Below, piece by piece: positions 24,216 to 32,617 of a DNA stretch of 64,000 nt (its first letter is position 1; every line of letters begins with the position of its first letter). This stretch comes from Eubacteriales bacterium (GTDB lineage Bacteria > Bacillota > Clostridia > Christensenellales > CAG-138). The notes beneath the pieces were generated by a model that was not told the origin of the DNA, did no database searches, and was given only the letters and a program-made list of their open reading frames with translations. Location: positions 1 through 64,000 of the forward strand of contig JAJFTI010000015.1 in the NCBI GenBank assembly GCA_021373115.1, in the 5' to 3' direction. The position numbers were made by a program, and so were the translations under genes.

Positions 24216-25727
24216 ATGGAAAGAAGACCACGATGGACAAAATCAAAAGTGAAGGACATGATGGGTTATCTTGTCGTTCTCGCGTGTTTTGTCGCTACCG
24301 CCGTTTTTGCCCCGCAGCTTGAGGAGGGGGCTAAATACGGGATCTGGACCATGCTGCCCCCGCTCTGTATCTTTGCGTTCATCCTTTTAACAAAGAAGAT
24401 ACTGGAAGGATTCTTCTGGACGAGCCTGCTGGCCGTGTTCCTTCGTTTTCGCTGGAATATCCTGCAGGGGTTTGTGGATCAGATATTTGAAAACGTGACC
24501 GACTGGGACAATTGGTGGGTGATTTACCTGTTCCTGCTGGGCGGAGCGATTACCTACCTCTTTAAGATCAGCGGTGCGGGCACATTCTTTGCGCGCTGGA
24601 TTGCGAAGAAAATCAAAAACAAAAAGGCGGCTTTGTTTGTTACCAGTCTTCTCGGCTGGCCGCTCTGTGTAGACGATTATATGAGCGGGCTGGTGCTTGG
24701 CAACGTTATGTCCCCGGTGCTGGACGAATACGGCGTCCCGCGCGAAATGGCCGCATATGTCATCCGTGCGTCCGTTACTGCGCCCGCCTGCATTCTGCCG
24801 ATTGGCTGCTGGGGCATCTACGTCGGCGCGGTTTTCGATATGTGGAAGCTGAACATCGTAGACGGATATGCTTCGGGCTTCGGGTATTATCTTGCAAAGG
24901 TGCTGCCCTGGCTGTTCTTCCCGTTTGCGGTTATTCTGGTCTGCTGGCTGATTATCTTTGGCGTCATCCCCATGTTCGGCAAAATGAAGCGGGCCTACAA
25001 ACGCGTGGAGGACGGCGGTTCGCCGTTCCCGCCAAAGGAAATCCACGTTGCGGACGGTGAAATCGTGAAGGAGGAAGAACCGGAAAAAGCGCCTGAACCT
25101 CGCAAACGCGTGAATATTTCGCACTTCATCGTTCCGATTGTCGCGATCTTCGCGTTCGGCTACATTTTCGAGTGGGATATGGCGTACGGCATCACCTGGG
25201 GCTTGCTGGCCAGCTTCCTGTACTATTGCATCACCGGCGTGTTTACAACGGACGACGCAAAGAACGTTGTGACCGACGGATTCGGCTATATGAGCCAAAT
25301 GTGCATCATGATGGGATTCGGTCTCGTGCTGTGCAACAACCTGGACGCAATGGGATTCGTTGACTTTGTCGTCGGGTCCGTGCAGGGATTTGTAACCCCC
25401 GCGTTCCTGCCGCTCATCATCTTCTTTGCGTTCTCCTGCACGGAAATTCTCGTCACGTTCAACTATACGCTGTACCTGATTGCCATGCCCATCGTCGTTG
25501 CTCTGGCGCAGGGATGCGGCGCAAATGTTGGTATGTGCATTGGCGCGCTGGTGTCCAGCGGCGTGTTCGGATACTGCCTGGCGTTCTCTTCCGACGGCGG
25601 GATGATCGCCTGCGGTTCCTGCGGCAATATCGATATTTACGAACAGAACACCTCCCAGTATATCTTTATGCTGATTGCATGGGTACTGGCGGCCGTAGGG
25701 TACCTGGTCTGCGGGTTCGTTCTGTAA
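24216..25727 (+). CDS. NhaC-family (Na+/H+ antiporter superfamily) membrane transporter
   Basis: 503 residues with about 11-12 membrane segments and a charged cytoplasmic loop at about 265-305 (rich in KEEEPEKAPEPRKR). LCVDDYMSGLVLGNVM and SSDGGMIACGSCGNIDIYE correspond to the conserved polar regions of the family. Members exchange sodium with protons or organic acids (for example malate/lactate). Its location inside a sugar operon suggests it imports the pathway substrate, perhaps an acidic sugar, with sodium. It has a strong GAGGAGGAAAGGA site; a second strong AGGAGGAGG about 70 bp upstream is not followed by an ATG. Confidence 0.85.
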   Translation: MERRPRWTKSKVKDMMGYLVVLACFVATAVFAPQLEEGAKYGIWTMLPPLCIFAFILLTKKILEGFFWTSLLAVFLRFRWNILQGFVDQIFENVTDWDNWWVIYLFLLGGAITYLFKISGAGTFFARWIAKKIKNKKAALFVTSLLGWPLCVDDYMSGLVLGNVMSPVLDEYGVPREMAAYVIRASVTAPACILPIGCWGIYVGAVFDMWKLNIVDGYASGFGYYLAKVLPWLFFPFAVILVCWLIIFGVIPMFGKMKRAYKRVEDGGSPFPPKEIHVADGEIVKEEEPEKAPEPRKRVNISHFIVPIVAIFAFGYIFEWDMAYGITWGLLASFLYYCITGVFTTDDAKNVVTDGFGYMSQMCIMMGFGLVLCNNLDAMGFVDFVVGSVQGFVTPAFLPLIIFFAFSCTEILVTFNYTLYLIAMPIVVALAQGCGANVGMCIGALVSSGVFGYCLAFSSDGGMIACGSCGNIDIYEQNTSQYIFMLIAWVLAAVGYLVCGFVL

Positions 25728-25873
25728 AGGGTATTTCAGACGATTCACCTTGCTTCCGAAAAGGGCCGTTTCTGCCGAAAGGCTTCGGGCGGCCCTTTCG
25801 GATTTTCGCGCGGGAACAAATTTGCCGGCGTATTGCGGGAAGGATTTTTGAAACGCTTGAAGGAGAATTCAAC

Positions 25874-27427
25874 ATGGAAAACCGCTACTATATGGGAATC
25901 GATGTCGGAACCAACGAGTCGAAAGGCGTTCTGATCGACGAAAACTGCCGCATTCTCTGCACGGAAACGGTTTCGCACGCCGTGGAAAACCCGAAACCGA
26001 ATTACTATGAACAGGATGCCGAAGCCGTTTGGTGGGGCGATTTTTGTAAAATATCCAGAGCGCTGCTCCAGAAATCCGGCATATGCCCAGAGAGCGTGGA
26101 GGCGGTCGGGTGCAGCGCGCTGAGTGCGGACGTCGTTCCGGTAGACGAGCGCTGTGTTCCGCTTCGAAAGGCGATTCTCTACGGAATCGACGCGCGGGCG
26201 GTTGACGAAATGAGATTTATAACAAGCTATTACGGGCCGGAGCGAATGGAGAGTCTCTTTGGGGGACGTCCGCTTTGTTCCTCGGACTGCATGCCGAAGA
26301 TTCTCTGGATTCGGAACAACGAACCGGAGATATTTGAAAAAACGTATAAATTCCTGACGGCTTCGTCCTTTCTGACGGCAAAGCTGACGGGTGCTTATGT
26401 GATTGACCGCTATCTTGCGGCTTCCTCGTTCGCGCCGTGCTATCGCGGCGACCTGTCGATCGACGCGAGCCTGACGGAGGAACTTTACTGCCGGGCGGAT
26501 CAGCTTGCGCAGGGACGTGAAACCGCCGAAGTGGTCGGCACGGTAACCGGGAACGCGGCTGCGGAAACGGGGCTGGCAGCGGGAACGAAGGTTGTAACCG
26601 GAACGGACGATTCCGGCGCGGAGGCAATCAGCACGGGCGTGCTCCAGCCGGGCGACCTGATGATTCAGCTTGGTTCTACGTGCTACATCATGTACTGCAG
26701 CGACCGGATGATTGCCGATGAGCGAATTTGGTCGGAGGATTATCTGATTCCCGGAACCTTCTGCCAGGATGGAGGCACGAATACCGCGGGTGCCCTGACC
26801 AAATGGATGCGAGACGTCGTATTTTCGGACTATCTGCAGGACCAGCAAAACGGCGGTGAAAACGCGTTTGCCCGCATGTGCAAACTTGCGCAGGACGTTC
26901 CGGCAGGCTCCGACGGACTGGTGGTGCTGCCGTACTTTGCGGGCGAGCGGACGCCTGTCAACGATCCGTTGGCGTGCGGTGTCTATTTCGGCCTGCTCCA
27001 GAGCCACACACGGAGCCATCTCTACCGCGCGGCGCTGGAGGGGGTTGCGTATTCCATTGCGCAGCATGTGGATATTTTGGAAGAGCATGGCATGGAGATT
27101 CGGAATTTCCTGTGCGTCGGCGGCGGCGCGCAGAACCATCCCTGGCTGCAAATTATTGCGGATGTAACGGGGCATACGGTAAAAACGGCGAAGGTGACGA
27201 TCGGGTCCTCCTATGGGGACGCGATGATCGCCGCAATCGGCGCGGGGCGGTTTTCCGGCTATGCGGATTTGGCGGAGTATATTGAAAGCGGAAGCGTGTT
27301 TACGCCGAACATGGAAAATCATGCAGCCTACAAACCGTATCGTTCCATCTATACAAGGCTGTATCTTGCCACAAAACCGCTGATGCACGAACTGGCCGCG
27401 CGAAACGGCCGGGGCGGGACGGAGTAA
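25874..27427 (+). CDS. FGGY-family carbohydrate kinase
   Basis: 517 residues from the ATG at 25874 (AAGGAG upstream; the longer frame to 25514 overlaps the transporter in another frame). YYMGIDVGTNESKGVLID is the N-terminal phosphate-1 motif, VTGTDDSGAEAIS the phosphate-2 region with the catalytic-type Asp, and FLCVGGGAQNHPWLQIIADVTG the adenosine motif. Closest in look to xylulokinase/gluconokinase-type members. It phosphorylates a sugar or sugar alcohol; the substrate is not clear. It ends 6 bp before the HAD gene. Confidence 0.92.
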   Translation: MENRYYMGIDVGTNESKGVLIDENCRILCTETVSHAVENPKPNYYEQDAEAVWWGDFCKISRALLQKSGICPESVEAVGCSALSADVVPVDERCVPLRKAILYGIDARAVDEMRFITSYYGPERMESLFGGRPLCSSDCMPKILWIRNNEPEIFEKTYKFLTASSFLTAKLTGAYVIDRYLAASSFAPCYRGDLSIDASLTEELYCRADQLAQGRETAEVVGTVTGNAAAETGLAAGTKVVTGTDDSGAEAISTGVLQPGDLMIQLGSTCYIMYCSDRMIADERIWSEDYLIPGTFCQDGGTNTAGALTKWMRDVVFSDYLQDQQNGGENAFARMCKLAQDVPAGSDGLVVLPYFAGERTPVNDPLACGVYFGLLQSHTRSHLYRAALEGVAYSIAQHVDILEEHGMEIRNFLCVGGGAQNHPWLQIIADVTGHTVKTAKVTIGSSYGDAMIAAIGAGRFSGYADLAEYIESGSVFTPNMENHAAYKPYRSIYTRLYLATKPLMHELAARNGRGGTE

Positions 27428-27433
27428 CGCCGT

Positions 27434-28204
27434 ATGCGCGGAGCGCTCATCTTTTTCGATATTGACGGAACGATCTGCCGCTATGGCGAAAAACCGCCCG
27501 GTTCGGTGGCGAAGGCGTTCCGATCCTTGCATGAAAAGGGGAATACGGCATTCCTCTGCACCGGCCGGGGTGAGGCGGATATACCGGATGAAATACGGAA
27601 CCTGGGGTTTGAAGGGGTCATCAGCAGTATGGGGGCGGACGTCCGAATCCGCGGCAGACTGCTGCGGCACCGCTACATTCCAGCCGTGCTTTTAAAGGAA
27701 ACGGCCGCCGCGCTTTTAGAGCACAGGATCGCGGCAATGTTCACCGGGCAGTATCACGTGTTTCGTACCGAGAATCTTTCGCCGACGCCGGGACAGATAC
27801 CCGAGATCCACAGTGCGGACGATTTGTTCCGTTACGGCGTGGTTCCGCAGATCTCCTCGCTGGATTTGGAGTACGGGGATATTCGCAAGCTGGAGCCGTG
27901 TCTTCCGGCGATCCGGAAGCATTCCGAATTGGTGGAATACAATCCGAATTCGGGACAGACGGAACTCAACGGCGTCAACAAATCAAAAGCGATTCATTTT
28001 GTTTGCAAGCTGCCCGGCTACCGGGGGCGCGGAACCTATGCTTTGGGCGACAGCCAGAATGATCTGGAAATGCTTCGATCTGTGGATGTTGGCATTGCAA
28101 TGGGGGACGCGGTTCGGGAAGTGGCCGCGTGCGCGGATTTTGTGACGGAGCGGCTGGAAGACGACGGATTGCAAAGCGCGCTTGAACACTTCGGCTTGGC
28201 GTGA
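27434..28204 (+). CDS. HAD-family phosphatase (Cof/HAD-IIB type)
   Basis: 256 residues. Motif I FFDIDGTICRYG (Asp9 nucleophile, Asp11 acid/base), motif II CTGRG, a C2-type cap (about 80-185) and motif III/IV with KSKAIHF and YALGDSQNDLEMLR are all intact. Cof-type proteins dephosphorylate sugar phosphates and related small molecules. Tight spacing behind the FGGY kinase suggests removal of excess phosphosugar or a final dephosphorylation step. Confidence 0.92.
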   Translation: MRGALIFFDIDGTICRYGEKPPGSVAKAFRSLHEKGNTAFLCTGRGEADIPDEIRNLGFEGVISSMGADVRIRGRLLRHRYIPAVLLKETAAALLEHRIAAMFTGQYHVFRTENLSPTPGQIPEIHSADDLFRYGVVPQISSLDLEYGDIRKLEPCLPAIRKHSELVEYNPNSGQTELNGVNKSKAIHFVCKLPGYRGRGTYALGDSQNDLEMLRSVDVGIAMGDAVREVAACADFVTERLEDDGLQSALEHFGLA

Positions 28205-28276
28205 CGGCGGACAACGGCAGGCTGCGCGCCGGAGCAGAAAGTTGCAGGAAATCATTCGAGATCAGGGAGGCAGACT

Positions 28277-29374
28277 TTGAATACGAAAATTGCCCTGCGA
28301 AAGGAAGCCTTTCCGGAATGGCCGTTCCCGCTGATGGAAGCCGGCTGTTTTCGGGCGACCGCGTTTCGGTATGCCACGGGCGTCTGCGCGCTGGAAGTGA
28401 CAAACGGCCTTTGCAGTTTCCTGCTGCTGCCGTTTCAGGGACAGCAGCTCTGGCGCGTGCGGTTTGGCGGGGAGGACTTCACGATGCGGTCGATCTTTGA
28501 CGAACCGGAACCGACAACCGTGTTTGACCTGACCTATGGCGCGTTTCTCATTCATTGCGGGCTGACCGCCATGGGGAATCCGTCCGAAGAGGACGACCAT
28601 CCGCTTCACGGCGAACTCCCGAACGCGGAGTACCGGCAGGCATACCTGGAAACCGGCGACGACGGGGGAAAACGCTACGTTCGCGTCAGCGGAACCTATC
28701 ACCACCGAAACGGACTGGAAACGAATTATCTTTACACTCCTTCGATTCGCCTTTACGAAGGGGAAACGATCCTGCGCGCCGAAAACCGGATTGAGAATCT
28801 TCGCTCCCAGCCGTTTTCCTTTATGTATATGGCGCATATCAACTGGCTGCCGCGCGAGGGTGCGCGGCTTGTTTACAGCGCGCAAAAAGACCCGGAGCAC
28901 CGCGAGGTGTTCCCCGGGGACTTTGGCGACGGAATTTCGCAGGAGCGGGCGGCACGATTAAGCGAATATACCAAACGGCTGATTGCCGACCCGGATATTG
29001 GCGACGTGCTGGATTCGAAACGCCAGTGTTACGACCCGGAGCTTTGTTCCTGCATGCGCTATCGCGCCGACGACAAGGGTTGGGCGCACGCAATGCAGAT
29101 TATGCCGGACGGAAGATCCTGCTACGTGCGCTTTGAAACGGAATACCTGCCAAACGCGCTGCGCTGGATCGCCCGCACCGGGGATGAAGACGCGCTGGGA
29201 TTTGCATTGCCGACAACGGGGAACCATCTTGGTCGGGCGTATGCCATCCGCAACCATCTGCGCCGCGAGATTCCGCCGCACGAGGGCATAACGCTGAAGT
29301 ACGATTTCGGCGTTTTGACGAAAAAGGAAACAGCCGAAGCGGAGGATCGAATCCGGAAGATTCTTGCCAAGTGA
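28277..29374 (+). CDS. DUF4432-family (galactose mutarotase-like) protein
   Basis: 365 residues from a TTG start with AGGGAGG at 28264-28270. The segments FGGEDFTMRSIFDEP, HCGLTAMGNPSEEDDHPLHGELPNAEY and the beta-rich body match DUF4432, an aldose-1-epimerase-like beta-sandwich. The HGELPNA motif holds the conserved His expected at the sugar-binding face. It is the last gene of the sugar operon and probably interconverts anomers of the imported sugar or of an intermediate. Confidence 0.82.
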   Translation: MNTKIALRKEAFPEWPFPLMEAGCFRATAFRYATGVCALEVTNGLCSFLLLPFQGQQLWRVRFGGEDFTMRSIFDEPEPTTVFDLTYGAFLIHCGLTAMGNPSEEDDHPLHGELPNAEYRQAYLETGDDGGKRYVRVSGTYHHRNGLETNYLYTPSIRLYEGETILRAENRIENLRSQPFSFMYMAHINWLPREGARLVYSAQKDPEHREVFPGDFGDGISQERAARLSEYTKRLIADPDIGDVLDSKRQCYDPELCSCMRYRADDKGWAHAMQIMPDGRSCYVRFETEYLPNALRWIARTGDEDALGFALPTTGNHLGRAYAIRNHLRREIPPHEGITLKYDFGVLTKKETAEAEDRIRKILAK

Positions 29375-29625
29375 CGGAAGGAACGGGATTGAACGGCTTC
29401 TTCCACCGAAAGTGATAAATCATGTGTACGGTTTCTAGTTCGTTCTGTAAGCAAAGCCGGGCTTTCTATCGTTTTCTGGCTGCGGACGGCGGAGCCGACC
29501 AAAAATCCGGTGAACACGAAATAGAGAATTCGTACCGGCAGCGGAGCGAGCGGGCTGGCCATATAGAAAACACCGAGGATCGGAATGGCGCCGGACATGC
29601 TGTCAATTGACTGAATTTGAAACAT

Positions 29626-29660
29626 GCGGCCGTCCGAATATGCCGGACAGGCCGCTTTTA
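29626..29660 (+). terminator. Intrinsic terminator
   Basis: GCGGCC-GTCCG (29626-29636) pairs with CGGAC-A-GGCCGC (29644-29655), one bulged A, 7-nt loop, followed by TTTTA. It lies 250 bp after the sugar operon and probably ends it. Confidence 0.75.
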
Positions 29661-29759
29661 TGTAGGAATGGATCGATTGTTTCAAACAGCGCGCAGCGCT
29701 CGTAGGGCGATCTACAACCAAAGAACACCGGTGCAAACGGAAGGATCCGGAAAATCCAC

Positions 29760-29788
29760 CTGTTCAATATGTACTTCTATGATATAAT
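29760..29788 (+). promoter_or_regulatory. Promoter of the GT-C membrane protein gene
   Basis: Consensus TATAAT (29783-29788) with extended -10 TG (29780-29781); weak -35 CTGTTC (29760-29765) at 17 bp. The leader of about 140 nt has no obvious structure. Confidence 0.6.
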
Positions 29789-29935
29789 CAGAAAGATTTA
29801 TTCAGTCTTGTAAGCGGAACAATTCTCCGAAACCAAGGGGTATTAGGTGCGGTCAAGCGCTATCCGCTTATGCTGGATCGTTTCGCTATTGCCGGGAACA
29901 GCAGGAAAATCAGCATATTAACACGGGGGATCGAA

Positions 29936-31525
29936 ATGAAAAAAGAACGAAACTTGGCCGGCTGGATCAGCAATACGTCGCAGGGGACGGTACTGGTCAT
30001 TGCGCTTGTGGCGTTTGCCTTTTTTACACTGGTCGGACTGGTTCAAACCTGCCATATCGACATCGGGTTTTCGAAGGATAACAGCGAACATGTTTCGTTC
30101 CTGTTTGATAATGTCCTGGTAAACATCGTGGTTCTGGCCATACTGTTTGCGCTTGCAGTTTTCCTGATGCGGGCCGAAGTGAAGCAAAAGACGGTCAACA
30201 TCGTTGCGGCGATGCTGATCGCGCTTTCCGCGGCGATCGGCGTTTGGTGGGTGCTTTCGGCAAAGGCAACGCCAAACGCGGATTCTCTAGCAATCATTAT
30301 GTCGGCCCGTGAACTCATTGCGGGCGATACGTCTGCAATGCTTGGCAGATTGTATTTTCAAACGTATCCGTTCCAAACGGGATACCTGCTTTTTGCGGAA
30401 GCGTGCCTGCGTCTGTTCGGGCCGGAAAATCTGACGCTGTTCCAGCTGACAAACGTACTCTGGGTCGTGCTGGCGGAACTTGGCATGCTGTTCCTGACAT
30501 CGGTTCTTTTTCAGGACAAACGCATCTTGCTGTTAACCGCGATTCTGCTCGGGCTTTGTATTCAGCCCATGTTCCTGTGCACATTCCTTTACGGCACGCT
30601 GCCCGGCATGTCGCTCGCGATTTGGAGCATTTTCTTCGTTACAAAGAGTATCCGCGCGCAAAAACCTGTTCTTCTGATTCCTGCGGCGGTGCTGATTGCC
30701 TGCGCGATTCTGTTAAAACGGAACTGTTTTATCGTACTGATCGCGGAAGTCATCGCCATTCTGCTGAATACCATCCGAACGAAGAAATTCCTGGCGCTTG
30801 TTTTTGCCGCGGTAATGGTTTTTGCCGCGCTTGGCCTGCCGGCTCTGGTGCAGGCCCATTATGAGCGGCGAACGGATGCCTCCTTTGGAAAAGGGACGCC
30901 GCAGCTTGCTTGGATGGTTACGGGATTCCGCGAGTCCATGTTCTGCTCCGGCTGGTTTAACAGCTACACAAGCAACGTTTTGAAGGAGAACGATTTTGAT
31001 TCTGAAAAGACGCTGCAACAAAACAAGGCGGATCTAATGGAGCAGCTGATCATGTTCTCCCATCGACCAGTCTATCTGGCATCGTTTCTGTATCACAAAA
31101 TTGCAAGTCAGTGGAACGAACCGGCGTTTCAGTCGATTTGGTCCAGCGCGGCAACCAGCGCGGAACGCGATATCTCCGATTTTACCCGCAGTTTAAGCAC
31201 CGGCAAGGCAAGCGATGCGATAAATGCTTACTTCAATCAGCTTATGCAGTTTGTTTATGCGGCGCTGACGATTGGACTGTTCTTCCTGCTGCGGGAAAAG
31301 AAAGAGCGCGGAGAGGACCGAATCGTGATTCCGCTGATTCTGGTCGGCGCGGTGCTGTATCATGCTCTATTTGAAGCGAAATCGCAGTATGCCATCCTCT
31401 ATATTCCCATGATGCTGCCATATGCCGCGTTTGGGGTGAAAAAGCTCAGCGACCGGATTTTCCTTCGGCATGACGCGAAGCAGGAAATCCATGCGAATAC
31501 GGCGGACGGAGGAAAAGAAGCGTAA
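29936..31525 (+). CDS. Polytopic membrane glycosyltransferase-like protein (GT-C/GT39-like)
   Basis: 529 residues from the ATG at 29936 (GGGGGAT upstream). About 12-13 hydrophobic segments: two before residue 100, a large extracytoplasmic loop after the third with SAKATPNADSLAIIMSAREL, then a helix bundle to about 330, a long soluble region (about 330-440) and two last helices. This matches GT-C fold transferases that use lipid-linked sugars; the Asp in the first loop fits the catalytic position. No exact family is recognised. It converges on the radical SAM/glycosyltransferase operon and may use or export its product. Confidence 0.6.
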   Translation: MKKERNLAGWISNTSQGTVLVIALVAFAFFTLVGLVQTCHIDIGFSKDNSEHVSFLFDNVLVNIVVLAILFALAVFLMRAEVKQKTVNIVAAMLIALSAAIGVWWVLSAKATPNADSLAIIMSARELIAGDTSAMLGRLYFQTYPFQTGYLLFAEACLRLFGPENLTLFQLTNVLWVVLAELGMLFLTSVLFQDKRILLLTAILLGLCIQPMFLCTFLYGTLPGMSLAIWSIFFVTKSIRAQKPVLLIPAAVLIACAILLKRNCFIVLIAEVIAILLNTIRTKKFLALVFAAVMVFAALGLPALVQAHYERRTDASFGKGTPQLAWMVTGFRESMFCSGWFNSYTSNVLKENDFDSEKTLQQNKADLMEQLIMFSHRPVYLASFLYHKIASQWNEPAFQSIWSSAATSAERDISDFTRSLSTGKASDAINAYFNQLMQFVYAALTIGLFFLLREKKERGEDRIVIPLILVGAVLYHALFEAKSQYAILYIPMMLPYAAFGVKKLSDRIFLRHDAKQEIHANTADGGKEA

Positions 31526-31585
31526 CGCAAACAAAATCGCGCACGAAAAAAGATGAAAATTCCTTTTTATCCTGCGCCGCCGGAA

Positions 31586-32617
31586 CTATGTTTGGTTTGC
31601 CTGGTTTTGCAGCGCGTCGATGACGAGCTTTGTGCAGCATTCCGCGCCGCATTGCAGGGGAAAAGAATCGGGCGGATTCTGCGAAAGAACGGCATAATAA
31701 TGCTGAAGCGCAAATTTGATCATATCGTCGTTTTCCAACGGCTCCGTGCGTACGGAGCCGTTTCCATCCCGCAATTCGATCTTACTGGTTAAACCGCTTT
31801 GACCGGCTGGATAGTCGATGGTAAGCGTCCTTTGATCCCTGCCGGTCAGCAGCACGCGCCGGACGGGATTCGCGGAAGTTAAACAGGAAAAGTGGAACGA
31901 AGAAAGAACTTGCGGCGCATGCATACCCGGTTTTTCATGTTCGAGCTGGATGATGCCCGCGCCGTGGTGCGGCAAGGGCTTTCCATCGATTACCATATTG
32001 CCGGAGCAGGCGGTAACCACGCGGGCCGGCCCCAGAAAAGCCGCCGCCAGATAAAGCTGGTGGGGGAGCTCAATGGTGAAGACATGCGGCGGCTCTCCAT
32101 TATAAAATCCCCGCATCGCGACCGAATCCACGGTGCGGTCTTTGCTGAAGACGCTGATCATGGATGCTGGATGGATCTCCCCGGATCGAATGAGATCAAG
32201 CGCGCGTCCGGTTGCCCGGGAGAATAAATAGTTTTGCATCAGAGCGAGGTGAATCGGGAGCGAACGGATTCGTTCCAGATCCTCTGCGGCGGTTACCAGC
32301 GGTTTTTCGACAAGAAATCTGCAAAATCCAACGTCATACAGCTCTTCCAGAACGGTTCGGTGTGTTGGGGTAGGCGTACAGATATCGATCACGGAATCGA
32401 TTTGCTTACGCCGCATCGTTTCTTTAAGGGTTGTCAGATGAATGCTTTCGGGATAGTTTTCCGCAAGGGTACGAATCTGCGGATGGACGAGAGGGCCCGG
32501 CATAATATAGATTTGCGGCAGCGCCTCCGCTTCCCACAGACGCAAATATGCGTTGAGGTGCAATATCGCAGCCCTTCCGGAACCGATGACCAAAATTGGG
32601 CAAGGCGCGCCGCTCAT
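31586..32617 (-). CDS. Gfo/Idh/MocA-family oxidoreductase
   Basis: 343 residues. The N-terminal ILVIGSGRAAILHLNAYLRL is a Rossmann NAD(P)-binding motif; DICTPTPTHRTVLEELYDVG and FLVEKPLVT give the EKP motif with the catalytic Lys. Its start overlaps the stop of the upstream radical SAM gene (ATGA), so it belongs to that operon as last gene. The family oxidises or reduces sugar hydroxyls, often on nucleotide-linked sugars, which fits a role in sugar tailoring next to the glycosyltransferase fusion. Confidence 0.88.
   Translation of the reverse strand: MSGAPCPILVIGSGRAAILHLNAYLRLWEAEALPQIYIMPGPLVHPQIRTLAENYPESIHLTTLKETMRRKQIDSVIDICTPTPTHRTVLEELYDVGFCRFLVEKPLVTAAEDLERIRSLPIHLALMQNYLFSRATGRALDLIRSGEIHPASMISVFSKDRTVDSVAMRGFYNGEPPHVFTIELPHQLYLAAAFLGPARVVTACSGNMVIDGKPLPHHGAGIIQLEHEKPGMHAPQVLSSFHFSCLTSANPVRRVLLTGRDQRTLTIDYPAGQSGLTSKIELRDGNGSVRTEPLENDDMIKFALQHYYAVLSQNPPDSFPLQCGAECCTKLVIDALQNQANQT

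Larger units (their letters stand above)
29375..29935. other. Intergenic region with terminator and a possible decayed membrane-protein fragment
   Basis: 561 bp. From about 29600 down to 29430 the minus strand can encode roughly 60 hydrophobic residues (GVFYMASPLAPLPVRILYF), with no ribosome site and continuing as an implausible frame into the DUF4432 gene. This could be a remnant of a transporter gene but I cannot name it. The plus strand holds the terminator at 29626-29660 and the promoter at 29760-29788. Nothing else is recognised. Confidence 0.35.

Noticed and set aside
29122..29736. 204-codon minus-strand gene
   Set aside because: Only about 60 central residues look like membrane protein; the rest is antisense to DUF4432. 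Treated as a possible decayed fragment.
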